Shown: positions 9,272 to 18,291, numbered from the stretch's first letter. The stretch: DNA of 64,000 nucleotides from Bacillus sp. N13C7 (GCF_026790065.1 NZ_JALAMO010000001.1:248001-312000); one strand, 5' to 3'. Translations and numbers: made by a program. Notes: a model not told the origin generated them from the sequence alone.

Positions 9272-10294
9272 TTATACAGCAGACGGATGTTTCATTCGTG
9301 CCGCTACATGGCTGATCAGATCAACCACTCTGCACGAGTAGCCCCATTCGTTGTCATACCATGCAAGCACCTTGACTTTCCTGTCTTCCATTACCATTGT
9401 CGTAAGCCCGTCAATGACCGCTGAGTGAGGATTCGTATTGTAATCAGTTGAAACGAGCGGTTCATCTGAATAATCAAGCACACCATACATCGACGTTTTG
9501 GCCGCCTGCTTAAATGCCTCGTTTACCTCTTCAGCCGTTACGTCAGTTTTCAGATCGACAACAAGATCAACTAGTGAGACGTTTGGTACAGGGACACGCA
9601 AGGCGAGGCCGTGAAGCTTTCCTTTCAGATGCGGCAGCACGAGCGAAAGCGCCTTTGCTGCCCCGGTTGTCGTCGGAATGATCGATTCGCCGCATGCCCG
9701 CGCCCGCCGCAAATCTTTGTGCGGATTATCAATATTTTTTTGGTCATTCGTATACGCGTGGACTGTTGTCATCAGGCCGCTCTCAATGCCAAATTCTTCA
9801 TCAAGCACTTTTACGACAGGTGCAAGACAGTTTGTCGTGCATGATGCATTTGAAATGATGACATGGCGGTCAGCGTCGAATTGATCCTCATTTACGCCCA
9901 TCACAATGGTAACGTCTTCATTTTTTCCCGGAGCAGTCAGAATGACCTTTTTCGCACCCGCTTCTATATGGCCCATCGCTTTATCTTTTGAATTAAATTT
10001 CCCTGTTGCTTCAACGACAATGTCAATATCATATTCTCCCCAAGGAAGCTGTTTTGGATCACGGCTGTTTAACAAAAGCACTTTCTTTCCATTTACGATC
10101 AGGCTGTCTTCACTAACCACAACCTCTTTTTCGTACCTGCCGTGAATTGTGTCATACTTTATTAAATGAGCCAGCGTTTCTGCGGAATAGCTGGCGTTAA
10201 TGGCCACTAGTTGAATTTGATCGTCTAACATTGCTTTTCTAAAAACCATTCTTCCGATTCTTCCAAACCCGTTTATCGCTACTTTTACCTTCAT
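9272..10294 (-). CDS. gapB: Glyceraldehyde-3-phosphate dehydrogenase GapB (NADP-preferring, gluconeogenic)
   Basis: GapB (340 aa) runs the glyceraldehyde-3-phosphate/1,3-bisphosphoglycerate step in the gluconeogenic direction. The Rossmann start INGFGRIGR, catalytic SNASCTTNCLAP (Cys152 region), partner His in the TTVHAYTNDQ stretch and C-terminal WYDNEWGYS are all present. The ATG at 10292-10294 is chosen; the GTG nine bases upstream lies in the ribosome site. CcpN represses this gene on sugars, and a matching box overlaps the promoter. Confidence 0.96.
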   Translation of the reverse strand: MKVKVAINGFGRIGRMVFRKAMLDDQIQLVAINASYSAETLAHLIKYDTIHGRYEKEVVVSEDSLIVNGKKVLLLNSRDPKQLPWGEYDIDIVVEATGKFNSKDKAMGHIEAGAKKVILTAPGKNEDVTIVMGVNEDQFDADRHVIISNASCTTNCLAPVVKVLDEEFGIESGLMTTVHAYTNDQKNIDNPHKDLRRARACGESIIPTTTGAAKALSLVLPHLKGKLHGLALRVPVPNVSLVDLVVDLKTDVTAEEVNEAFKQAAKTSMYGVLDYSDEPLVSTDYNTNPHSAVIDGLTTMVMEDRKVKVLAWYDNEWGYSCRVVDLISHVAARMKHPSAV

Positions 10295-10346
10295 GTTGGA
10301 CACCCCTTATCAATTATGCCATCCTAATTTGTTACTATCTAAAATT

Positions 10347-10357
10347 AGTATAACACA
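10347..10357 (-). promoter_or_regulatory. gapB promoter -10 with overlapping CcpN-type operator
   Basis: On the minus strand TGTGTTATACT fits the CcpN consensus TRTGHYATAYW at every position and includes the -10 hexamer TATACT (10347-10352). The -35 region is poor. A perfect 14-bp palindrome TATGATGCATCATA lies about 55 bases upstream (10413-10426) and could be a second site. Confidence 0.75.
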
Positions 10358-10465
10358 TTAAAACGAATTCGCCAGTACATATTGATAAAAATCAACGATT
10401 ACAACACTAATTTATGATGCATCATAGGCTTTCTTGCACACAATATCAGGCGTAAGATCCAAAAA

Positions 10466-10492
10466 AGCAGCCAGCGCTCCGCACTGACTGCT
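10466..10492. terminator. Terminator of ytcD
   Basis: A 9-bp stem with one mismatch (10466-10474 with 10484-10492) follows the ytcD stop, with a run of A's on the left giving a T-tract on the minus strand. Confidence 0.8.
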
Positions 10493-10496
10493 CTTT

Positions 10497-10877
10497 TTAT
10501 GATTCCTGTTTTAGCTTATCATTGAGCACACTTTCTTCTAACACAGAAAATGTATCTCCGTACACTCTGTTTATATGATTCGCTCCCCAAGCACACAGCA
10601 TGTCTAAAATCCCTTCTAAGCTGCGGCCATATTCGCTGAGCTCGTATTCCACTTTAGGGGGAACCTGGTTATACACGATCCGGTTTATGACACCGTCCGC
10701 TTCCAGCTCACGCAGCTGCTGGGTCAGCATTTTTTGCGTAATGTTAGGCATCAGGCGCTTTAATTCATTCGTGCGTTTTTTTCCGTGCGTCAGATGGCAT
10801 AAAATGACGCATTTCCATTTCCCGCCGATGACTTCAAGGGTCGCTTCAACAGAGATATTATATTTTTTCTTCTCCAT
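10497..10877 (-). CDS. ytcD: HxlR-family transcriptional regulator YtcD
   Basis: This 126-residue winged-helix regulator shows the HxlR core: IGGKWKCVILCHL, KRTNELKRLMPNITQKMLTQQLRELEADG and the wing PPKVEYELSEYG. Cysteines at 23 and 27 are candidates for thiol sensing, but the N-terminal Cys6/7 of YodB-type sensors is absent. The ATG at 10875-10877 has AAGGAG about 10 bases upstream; a more distal start adds nine residues over the ribosome site. It is divergent from ytbD-ytbE, the likely target. Inducer unknown. Confidence 0.9.
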   Translation of the reverse strand: MEKKKYNISVEATLEVIGGKWKCVILCHLTHGKKRTNELKRLMPNITQKMLTQQLRELEADGVINRIVYNQVPPKVEYELSEYGRSLEGILDMLCAWGANHINRVYGDTFSVLEESVLNDKLKQES

Positions 10878-10923
10878 ACTGTTCATTCTCCTTACAGGCA
10901 CCAAAAAGTGACTATAGCACTTT

Positions 10924-10937
10924 AAAGTACGTACTTT
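10924..10937. promoter_or_regulatory. Perfect palindrome, candidate YtcD operator
   Basis: AAAGTACGTACTTT sits in the divergent intergenic region between ytcD and ytbD, the usual place for an HxlR operator. An AGTG...CACT partial repeat overlaps just upstream (about 10907-10921). Assignment to YtcD is inference. Confidence 0.5.
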
Positions 10938-11060
10938 TCTTTCTTGACGATATCTTTCATAATCACATTTGCCGGCTGATTTGAATCTGCTCTTTTTTAT
11001 TTATATAGCTTACTTGGCAGAATTTCAATCATACAACACATGACACAAAGGAGGATTATA

Positions 11061-12251
11061 ATGACTTCAGCCAATAAAAGCAGCATTCCTGCATTACTGG
11101 CGTTGGCCGTAAGTGCTTTCGCCATAGGGACAACCGAATTTATCAGCGTCGGCCTTTTGCCGTTAATTGCAAATGACCTGGACATTCCTGTCACAACAGC
11201 GGGATTGACCGTTTCCCTATATGCGCTTGGCGTTACATTCGGCGCCCCTATTTTAACTTCATTGACTTCAAGCATGTCACGAAAGACGCTATTGCTTTGG
11301 ATCATGTTCATTTTTATTGCGGGGAATACGATGGCCGCTACGGCTTCGAGCATCGGGATTTTATTAGCAGCACGTGTGATATCAGCTTTTTCACACGGTG
11401 TGTTTATGTCGATCGGTTCAACGATCGCAGCGGATATTGTCCCGGAGGATAAAAGGGCCAGCGCGATTTCGATTATGTTTACGGGCCTCACTGTGGCAAC
11501 TGTAACCGGAGTTCCTTTCGGCACGTTTATCGGCCAGCAGTTCGGCTGGCGTTTTGCCTTTATGGTCATTATCGCCGTCGGAATCATTGCTTTCATTACA
11601 AATGGCATTCTTGTTCCGTCCAAATTACGAAAAGGGACAAAAACAACAATGCGGGATCAATTGAAGCTTGTGACAAACGGCCGGTTATTGCTTTTATTTT
11701 TCATTACAGCGCTTGGATACGGAGGAACATTCGTTGTATTCACGTATCTGTCTCCCCTGCTTCAGGAAGTAACAGGCTTTAAAGCCGGAACTGTAGCAGT
11801 GATCCTGCTCGGGTACGGAATCGCCATTGCAATCGGCAATATGATCGGCGGAAAGCTGTCAAACCGAAATCCGATTGCCGCTTTATTTTATATGTTTATT
11901 GTACAGGCACTCGTTCTGTTTGTACTCACATTTACGGCTCCATACCAAACAGCAGGCCTCATTACCATTCTCTGTATGGGATTGCTGGCCTTTATGAATG
12001 TGCCTGGCCTTCAGGTGTATGTCGTTATGCTGGCTGAGCGTTTTGTCCCGAGTGCAGTTGACGTCGCATCCGCGATGAATATCGCTGCCTTTAATGCCGG
12101 GATTGCGCTTGGCTCATACCTTGGCGGTGTGATCACCGATTCAATCGGATTGATTCATACCGCTTGGATAGGCGGATTAATGGTAGTCGGTGCAATTATT
12201 TTAACAGGCTGGAGCCGTTTGATGGAAAAACGGGATTTGCAGGAAGCCTGA
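11061..12251 (+). CDS. ytbD: MFS efflux transporter YtbD
   Basis: YtbD (396 aa) is a 12-helix major facilitator of the drug:H+ antiporter-1 (AraJ/YdhP-like) group. Visible marks are the N-terminal FAIGTTEF motif, the motif A-like loop with SSMSRKTLL and the GVPFGTFIG motif C-type stretch. The ATG at 11061 follows AAGGAGG; an earlier in-frame ATG at 11040 contains that site. It is followed after 23 bases by ytbE, suggesting export plus reduction of a toxic carbonyl or quinone. Substrate unknown. Confidence 0.92.
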   Translation: MTSANKSSIPALLALAVSAFAIGTTEFISVGLLPLIANDLDIPVTTAGLTVSLYALGVTFGAPILTSLTSSMSRKTLLLWIMFIFIAGNTMAATASSIGILLAARVISAFSHGVFMSIGSTIAADIVPEDKRASAISIMFTGLTVATVTGVPFGTFIGQQFGWRFAFMVIIAVGIIAFITNGILVPSKLRKGTKTTMRDQLKLVTNGRLLLLFFITALGYGGTFVVFTYLSPLLQEVTGFKAGTVAVILLGYGIAIAIGNMIGGKLSNRNPIAALFYMFIVQALVLFVLTFTAPYQTAGLITILCMGLLAFMNVPGLQVYVVMLAERFVPSAVDVASAMNIAAFNAGIALGSYLGGVITDSIGLIHTAWIGGLMVVGAIILTGWSRLMEKRDLQEA

Positions 12252-12274
12252 CAATTTTAAAGGAGGAAATCAAC

Positions 12275-13117
12275 ATGACAACACATTTACAAGCAACAGC
12301 AACACTTCATAACGGAGTAAAAATGCCATGGTTCGGGCTCGGCGTATTCCAAGTGGAAGAAGGATCTGAACTGGTAAACGCAGTTAAAACTGCCATTGTT
12401 CACGGATACCGCAGTATTGATACTGCCGCTATCTACGGAAATGAAGCTGGAGTCGGAGAAGGACTTCAGCAAGGTATTGACGAAGCAGGCATCTCAAGAG
12501 AGGACCTATTTATTACATCAAAAGTGTGGAATGCAGATTTAGGATACGAGGAAACACTCGCCGCTTTTGAAACAAGCCTGTCAAAACTCGGTTTGGACTA
12601 TTTAGATTTATACCTCATCCACTGGCCTGTAGAGGGAAAATACAAAGAAGCATGGAGAGCGCTTGAAACACTTTATAAAGAAGGCCGTGTCAAAGCGATC
12701 GGCGTGAGCAACTTCCAAATCCATCATCTTGAAGATTTGATGACGGCTGCCGAAATCAAGCCTATGATCAACCAAGTGGAATTCCATCCGCGACTTACAC
12801 AAAAAGAGCTGATGGCATACTGCCAAAAACAGGGCATCCAGATGGAAGCCTGGTCGCCTTTAATGCAAGGGCAGCTGCTGAATCATCCTGTGCTGGCAGA
12901 CATTGCTCAAACATATAACAAATCTGTCGCACAAATCATTTTGCGCTGGGATCTGCAGCATGGCATCATTACGATTCCTAAATCAACGAAGGAACACCGC
13001 ATTAAAGAAAATGCAAGCGTATTTGACTTTGAATTAACACAGGACGACATGAACCGAATTGATGCGCTGAATGAAAACCTGCGCGTCGGTCCTGATCCGG
13101 ACAACTTTGATTTTTAA
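12275..13117 (+). CDS. ytbE: Aldo/keto reductase YtbE
   Basis: A 280-residue NADPH-dependent aldo-keto reductase with a TIM-barrel fold. The catalytic tetrad is Asp49, Tyr54 (SIDTAAIYGNE), Lys83 (TSKVWN) and His116 (LIHWPV). The C-terminal IPKST motif binds the cofactor phosphate. The ATG at 12275 follows AAAGGAGG; a longer open frame upstream overlaps ytbD and is rejected. Likely aldehyde or ketone detoxification together with ytbD under YtcD. Confidence 0.95.
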   Translation: MTTHLQATATLHNGVKMPWFGLGVFQVEEGSELVNAVKTAIVHGYRSIDTAAIYGNEAGVGEGLQQGIDEAGISREDLFITSKVWNADLGYEETLAAFETSLSKLGLDYLDLYLIHWPVEGKYKEAWRALETLYKEGRVKAIGVSNFQIHHLEDLMTAAEIKPMINQVEFHPRLTQKELMAYCQKQGIQMEAWSPLMQGQLLNHPVLADIAQTYNKSVAQIILRWDLQHGIITIPKSTKEHRIKENASVFDFELTQDDMNRIDALNENLRVGPDPDNFDF

Positions 13118-13120
13118 TGA

Positions 13121-13153
13121 AAAAAACACCGTTCATTTTGAACGGTGTTTTTT
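13121..13153. terminator. Bidirectional terminator between ytbE and coaE
   Basis: A 15-bp perfect stem (13121-13135 with 13139-13153), 3-base loop, A-run and T-run on opposite sides. Confidence 0.95.
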
Positions 13154-13156
13154 GTA

Positions 13157-13750
13157 TTATGCCCAGCAGGCGATAATTTCATCCAGCTGGCGTTTGGTCT
13201 CTTCAAGCGTGCCGCTGTTATCAATGACTTGATCTGCTCTTGCTGTTTTTTCCTCTAAGGGCATTTGAGAGCGGATACGGCTGACTGCTTCTTCTTCCGT
13301 CAGCTGATTGCGCTTCATCAGACGTTCCAGCTGAAGCTCTTTTGTCACACTGACCACAATAATTTTATCAACCAATGATTCCAATTTGCTTTCGAACAAT
13401 AGCGGGATATCCAATACAACAAATGCCTCCCGATTTGCAATGGCTTTATCACGGCGCTTGAGCATTTCCTGTCTGACTGCCGGATGAACAATTGCATTTA
13501 AAGCGAGACGCTTTTGTTCATTTGTAAATACCAGCGCCCCAAGCTTTTTTCGGTCTAAATCGCCATTTGAGAGCAGTATGTCTTCACCAAATTCGTCAAT
13601 GATTTGCAGGTAGGCCGGCATCCCTTTTTCTACCGCTTGTTTTGCAATGAGATCTGCATCTATAACTGTTATTCCTTTTTCAATCAGCATGTTGGCGACC
13701 GTGCTTTTGCCGCTAGCTATTCCTCCCGTTAAACCAATGACTAAGGTCAA
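13157..13750 (-). CDS. coaE: Dephospho-CoA kinase
   Basis: CoaE (197 aa) makes the last step of coenzyme A synthesis. The P-loop [12 protein letters not shown] is at the N-terminus, followed by DAD and the lid region [17 protein letters not shown]. The TTG at 13748-13750 is preferred: AAGGAG lies 8 bases upstream, whereas the GTG three codons earlier overlaps it. It is the last gene of the polA-mutM-ytaF-coaE cluster. Confidence 0.95.
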   Translation of the reverse strand: MTLVIGLTGGIASGKSTVANMLIEKGITVIDADLIAKQAVEKGMPAYLQIIDEFGEDILLSNGDLDRKKLGALVFTNEQKRLALNAIVHPAVRQEMLKRRDKAIANREAFVVLDIPLLFESKLESLVDKIIVVSVTKELQLERLMKRNQLTEEEAVSRIRSQMPLEEKTARADQVIDNSGTLEETKRQLDEIIACWA

Positions 13751-13765
13751 GAGATCCACTCCTTT

Positions 13766-14398
13766 TTACAATTTCCAGAGCCCAATCGTGATCAGCAGAA
13801 GCCCCGGCAAAAACGCCATTTTATCAATCCATTTCCACTTAGACAGAAAATGGCCGGCGTTGATTCCGATTGATACAAACAGCGAGCTCATGAAGGCAAC
13901 GGCAATGCTCATCACAATCGGTGAAAAACCGAGAATGGCTGCCCCGATACCTGCTCCGAATGCGTCAATCGATAAGGCAAATCCCAATAAGACCGCCTCA
14001 ATTCCATTGATCACACCCGATTTGTCGATATCCGCACTCATAGGCTTTCTCAAAATATGAATCACAATCCCTAATGACCGAACCTCTAAATTAAGCAGCG
14101 TTTTTTCATGCAATAGGTATTCTTTATCTTTTGCCGGTTTGAAGAATTGATACAGAACCCACGCACCGATTCCAACCAATATCAAACCGCCAAGCTTCTC
14201 CGTCACATATACAGGAAAAAACTTTGTGAGAAAGCTTCCGATCAGCATGGAGATAAACATGACAGCACCGGAACAGCAGGCGATAACCAAAATCGCTTTA
14301 AACGGTATTTTCATTTTTCTCAATCCGTACGTAAATCCGACTGAAAAACTGTCCAAGCTGACAGCCAACGCCAGCAGCAGTATAGAAACCATTTGCAT
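13766..14398 (-). CDS. ytaF: Sporulation membrane protein YtaF (MntP-like fold)
   Basis: A 210-residue integral membrane protein with six predicted helices in two similar halves. Each half carries an aspartate-containing helix (SLDSFSVGFTYGLR near residue 15; SIDAFGAGIGAAILG near residue 145), the hallmark of the MntP manganese exporter superfamily. YtaF is the sporulation-associated branch; transport activity is not established. It is preceded by GGAAG and lies 15 bases before coaE. Confidence 0.88.
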   Translation of the reverse strand: MQMVSILLLALAVSLDSFSVGFTYGLRKMKIPFKAILVIACCSGAVMFISMLIGSFLTKFFPVYVTEKLGGLILVGIGAWVLYQFFKPAKDKEYLLHEKTLLNLEVRSLGIVIHILRKPMSADIDKSGVINGIEAVLLGFALSIDAFGAGIGAAILGFSPIVMSIAVAFMSSLFVSIGINAGHFLSKWKWIDKMAFLPGLLLITIGLWKL

Positions 14399-14414
14399 AT
14401 CCGTTTCTTCCTTT

Positions 14415-14543
14415 CTGTTGGTGCTCTTGTATCAGATGTGAAATGCCCGGGATTCATCACAATCATATATATGGGAAAGTGAAAAATCCGTGTTTCGAAA
14501 ATGGCATCCTCAATTCCAGAGTTACTGATATATGCACCAACAG
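14415..14543. repeat. Inverted repeat in the ytaF-mutM spacer
   Basis: CTGTTGGTGC (14415-14424), followed by TATCAG, is matched in inverse by CTGATA and GCACCAACAG in 14525-14543. The arms frame about 90 bases with no gene. Function unknown. Confidence 0.6.
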
Positions 14544-14567
14544 CTTGGACGATGAAGCATTATGCTG

Positions 14568-15395
14568 CTATTTTTTCTGGCACTTTGCGCAAAAATGCGT
14601 GCCCCTGCCTCCGACGACAATTTTTGAAATCATCGTTCCGCAATTTTTGCACGGTTCATCTTTTTTTCCGTACACAAAATGCTGCAGCTGGAACATTCCG
14701 ATTTCCCCTTGGGAGTTGATATACGAGCGGACTGTGCTGCCCCCCGCATCAATCGCTTCCTGCAGGGTATTTTTGATTTCAGCGTGAAGTGTTTTGATTG
14801 TTTTGTCTGTTAATTGATTGGCTTTTGTCTCGGGATGGACACCCGCTCTGAAAAGAGCCTCATCCACATAAATGTTCCCTAGTCCAACTACCGTTTTTTG
14901 ATCCAGTAGAGCAGTTTTGACAGCGCGGTTTGTTTTCGCAAGCCGTTCTTTTAAATACGCACTTGTAAATTCTTCTGCATCCGGCTCCGGCCCTAACTGA
15001 GAAAGCGGGAGCTCGCCCGCTTCTTCTCCCGGTTTAAATAAGTGCATAGTTCCAAATTTCCTCACATCCCTGTAACGGAGCTGTGTTCCATCCGTCATCG
15101 TGAATATGACATGCACGTGTTTATCGTCAGGCTCCTCCGCTTGATGAAGACCGTATTTTCCTTCCATTCGAAGGTGAGAAACCATAACATAATGATCTAA
15201 ATAAAACAGCAAAAACTTTCCCCGTCTTCCGATGGACTGTATCGTTTCTCCTGCTAGAATTCGCGCAAATTCCTCCGGTTCGGCAGGCCGTTTGATGATA
15301 TTCGGCCATCTGATCTCTACCGATTTGATTGTTTTTCCCTTTACAAGCCCGGTCAGAGTGCGCCGGACTGTTTCAACCTCTGGTAATTCCGGCAC
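14568..15395 (-). CDS. mutM: Formamidopyrimidine-DNA glycosylase (Fpg)
   Basis: MutM (275 aa) removes 8-oxoguanine and formamidopyrimidines and nicks the AP site. The start is set by chemistry: the catalytic residue must be Pro2, exposed after Met removal, so the GTG at 15393-15395 directly before PELPEVE is the start and upstream ATGs are rejected. The H2TH region (KTVVGLGNIYVDEAL) and the C-terminal zinc finger (CKNC...CAKC) are complete. It lies just after polA in the same operon. Confidence 0.95.
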   Translation of the reverse strand: MPELPEVETVRRTLTGLVKGKTIKSVEIRWPNIIKRPAEPEEFARILAGETIQSIGRRGKFLLFYLDHYVMVSHLRMEGKYGLHQAEEPDDKHVHVIFTMTDGTQLRYRDVRKFGTMHLFKPGEEAGELPLSQLGPEPDAEEFTSAYLKERLAKTNRAVKTALLDQKTVVGLGNIYVDEALFRAGVHPETKANQLTDKTIKTLHAEIKNTLQEAIDAGGSTVRSYINSQGEIGMFQLQHFVYGKKDEPCKNCGTMISKIVVGGRGTHFCAKCQKK

Positions 15396-15417
15396 ATCCA
15401 TCACTTCCTATCTCTGT

Positions 15418-18060
15418 TTATTTCGCATCGTACCAAGATGGGCCTGACGCAAAGTCCACCTTTAACGGTACATCCAATGCAAGCGCATGCTCCATCACTT
15501 CAGGAACAAGCTTTTCAAGGATTTCAATTTCTTCCTTTGGCGCTTCAAAAATCAATTCATCATGAACTTGAAGCAGCAGTCTTGCCTTCAATTGCTTTTC
15601 TTTCAGCTTGGCAGCCATATCTATCATGGCTTTCTTTATAATATCAGCGGCGCTTCCTTGAATCGGTGTATTCATTGCCGTCCGCTCCGCAAAACTGCGG
15701 ATATTAAAGTTTCGGCTCGTCAGCTCAGGAATATAGCGTCGGCGATGCATAAGTGTTGTTACGTAGCCTTTTTGCTTCGCGTCCTGAACCGACTCTTCCA
15801 TGTACGCTTTTACGCCTTGAAAACTTTCCAAATAGCGGTCGATGAATGCTCCGGCTTCCTTTCGGGTAATGCCGAGGTTCTGTGACAGCCCGTAATCACT
15901 GATGCCGTAGACGATGCCAAAGTTGACCGCTTTTGCCTGGCGCCTCATCGCAGATGTCACTTCCTCTTCAGCAACATGGAACACATCCATTGCCGTTTTC
16001 GTATGAATATCCATATCATTTGTAAAAGCTTCGATAAGATTTTGATCCTTAGAAATATGGGCAAGCACCCGAAGCTCGATTTGTGAATAATCTGCTGCAA
16101 AAATGATCCAGTCTTTTTCAGACGGCACAAAAGCTTGGCGGATTTTGCGCCCTTCCTCAAGCCTGATTGGAATGTTTTGCAGATTCGGATCAGTCGAGCT
16201 GAGGCGCCCTGTTTGGGTTAAAGCCTGGTTAAAGCGCGTGTGCACCTTATGCGAATCCGGTCTCGTCACCTTTAAAAGCCCTTCAATATATGTCGATTGA
16301 AGCTTGCCGATTTGTCTGTACTGCAAAATATAGTCAACAATATCATGCTTGTCAGCCAGCTTTTCAAGCACATCGGCAGACGTGGAATAGCCTGTTTTTG
16401 TTTTTTTCACGACAGGCAACCCGAGCTTTTCAAACAAGATGACACCGAGCTGTTTAGGCGAATTGATATTAAACGGCTCTCCCGCAATCTCATGGATTTT
16501 TTCTTCATATTCCTTCAGCTTCGCGCCCAGTTCTTCACCCATGCGTTTTAAACGGTCAACATCGACCTTGACGCCAGTTGATTCCATTTCACCGAGGATA
16601 AGGGCAAGCGGCATTTCGAGCTCTTCAAACAGCTCAAGCTGATCGTTGTTCTCCAGCTCCTGAACGAGCTTTTCACGGAGGCTTTGGATGGCTAACGCTT
16701 TTCGGACAAGGTGCTCAGACAGTACATCTTCTGACGGCACCGCCCGTTTTGCCCCTTTTCCGTAAACCGATTCGTCGCTTTGAACGATATGCAGGCCATA
16801 ATCCTTAGCAACACTCGCAACGTCGTCATATGAATTGCCCGGGTTGATGATATAAGCCGCAAGGAGCGTATCAAATTCGGCTCCTTTCAGCTCAATGCCC
16901 TGCCAGCGCAAAGCGACAACAGCCCGCTTGCTGTCGAAGACCCATTTCTTCTGCTCGTCATTTTGCACCCATTCTTTAAACACCTCAGACTCAACGGCAA
17001 TGTCTTTCGGAATAAAATAAGATCCCGTTTCATTTACGATCGAAAATCCGAGAATTGGCTCTTCATGATAATTATCGCCAATCTGTTCAACAACAAATGA
17101 GGATGGAGAAACCAATATATCGCTTGTCACGTCTGTGACTGTTGTGACATTTATTTCTTCAAACGATTGATCCTGTTCTGCTTCTTCACTATCTTCCCCT
17201 AGCCGTTCAAGAAGCGTGTTGAATCCAAGATCTTTAAAGATGGCAATGACCTGTTCACGATTAAAGCCTTGATATTCCAGACCGGAAACAGATACGTCAA
17301 TCGGCGCATCCGTCATAATCGTGGCAAGCTCCTTGCTCATCAATGCCTGATCCTTAAATTCCTCTAGCTTTTCCTTCAGTTTTTTTCCGCTCACCTCGTC
17401 AATGGACTCCAGCAGCTTTTCAACGGAATCAAACTGTTTTAAAAGCTTAATTGCAGTCTTTTCTCCGACGCCGGGAACACCTGGGATATTATCTGAGGAA
17501 TCGCCCATCAAACCCTTCATATCAATGATTTGTTCAGGCGTAAGCCCGTATTTTTCTTTGACATGCTCGGGTGTGTAAAATTCAACATCGGTAATTCCTT
17601 TTCTCGTAATGGCAACCGTCGTTTTGTCTGTTGCCAGCTGGGTTAAATCCTTATCTCCAGAAAAAACCTTAACTTCAAACCCTTCTTTTTCAGCCGATTT
17701 GGCCAGTGTGCCGATAATATCGTCAGCTTCGTATTGCTCCAGTTCGTAGCGGCTGATCTGATAGGCATCCAGCAGCTCGCGGATAAAAGGCATTTGTTCG
17801 GAAAGCTCAGGCGGGGTTTTCTGTCTGCCGCCTTTATATTCTTTAAATGTGCCGTGACGAAATGTTGTTTTCCCGGCATCAAATGCGACCAGCATGTGCG
17901 TCGGTTTTTCATCCTCAAGCATCTTCATCAAAATCATCGCAAAGCCGTATACCGCATTCGTATGAACACCTTTATCATTGCTTAACAGCGGCAATGCAAA
18001 AAACGCACGGTAAGCCAAACTGTTTCCGTCTACAAGCACTAATTTTTTTCGTTCCGTCAT
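15418..18060 (-). CDS. polA: DNA polymerase I
   Basis: PolA (880 aa) fills gaps and removes Okazaki primers. The N-terminal 5' nuclease domain (1-~300) has the GLMGDSSDNIPGVPGVGEKTA helix-hairpin-helix. The central 3'-5' exonuclease domain lacks the usual DxE metal motifs, as in other Bacillus enzymes, so proofreading is probably lost. The polymerase domain has motif A DYSQIELR, motif B with RRQAKAVNFGIVYG and motif C QVHDELIFE. The ATG follows AGGAGG. It heads the polA-mutM-ytaF-coaE cluster. Confidence 0.97.
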   Translation of the reverse strand: MTERKKLVLVDGNSLAYRAFFALPLLSNDKGVHTNAVYGFAMILMKMLEDEKPTHMLVAFDAGKTTFRHGTFKEYKGGRQKTPPELSEQMPFIRELLDAYQISRYELEQYEADDIIGTLAKSAEKEGFEVKVFSGDKDLTQLATDKTTVAITRKGITDVEFYTPEHVKEKYGLTPEQIIDMKGLMGDSSDNIPGVPGVGEKTAIKLLKQFDSVEKLLESIDEVSGKKLKEKLEEFKDQALMSKELATIMTDAPIDVSVSGLEYQGFNREQVIAIFKDLGFNTLLERLGEDSEEAEQDQSFEEINVTTVTDVTSDILVSPSSFVVEQIGDNYHEEPILGFSIVNETGSYFIPKDIAVESEVFKEWVQNDEQKKWVFDSKRAVVALRWQGIELKGAEFDTLLAAYIINPGNSYDDVASVAKDYGLHIVQSDESVYGKGAKRAVPSEDVLSEHLVRKALAIQSLREKLVQELENNDQLELFEELEMPLALILGEMESTGVKVDVDRLKRMGEELGAKLKEYEEKIHEIAGEPFNINSPKQLGVILFEKLGLPVVKKTKTGYSTSADVLEKLADKHDIVDYILQYRQIGKLQSTYIEGLLKVTRPDSHKVHTRFNQALTQTGRLSSTDPNLQNIPIRLEEGRKIRQAFVPSEKDWIIFAADYSQIELRVLAHISKDQNLIEAFTNDMDIHTKTAMDVFHVAEEEVTSAMRRQAKAVNFGIVYGISDYGLSQNLGITRKEAGAFIDRYLESFQGVKAYMEESVQDAKQKGYVTTLMHRRRYIPELTSRNFNIRSFAERTAMNTPIQGSAADIIKKAMIDMAAKLKEKQLKARLLLQVHDELIFEAPKEEIEILEKLVPEVMEHALALDVPLKVDFASGPSWYDAK

Positions 18061-18180
18061 TCAATATCCTCCTAAAAAAGCCGCAGCTTCCGTTCATCTC
18101 TTAGTAATCATAGCTTCTCTTATTTTAACAAAGTTCAATTTGAAAGGAAAATACGTGAACTGAAGAGAAGACACAAAAAA

Positions 18181-18207
18181 GGACGGGAACACAAAAAGGT
18201 TCCCGCC
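18181..18207 (-). terminator. Terminator downstream of phoPR
   Basis: CGGGAAC (18184-18190) pairs with GTTCCCG (18199-18205), with a six-T tract on the minus strand right after. Confidence 0.8.
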
Positions 18208-18257
18208 GTCAAAATTGGCTCCTTGGATGAAGGGGTTCTACTACATCCTACCAGCAT

Positions 18258-18291
18258 AGGTTTAACAGTGCATGAAGATATTGTTAAACCT
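18258..18291. repeat. Perfect 10-bp inverted repeat just after phoR
   Basis: AGGTTTAACA (18258-18267) and TGTTAAACCT (18282-18291) flank 14 bases, ending 9 bases from the phoR stop. No T-tract follows, and a separate terminator lies further on. The TTAACA core resembles a PhoP half-box, so it may be a binding site or an RNA 3'-end structure. Confidence 0.6.

Noticed and set aside
10997..11623. 208-codon open frame antisense to ytbD
   Set aside because: Lies opposite a clear transporter gene, is Ile/Ala/Asn-rich low-complexity typical of a shadow, and has no convincing ribosome site.
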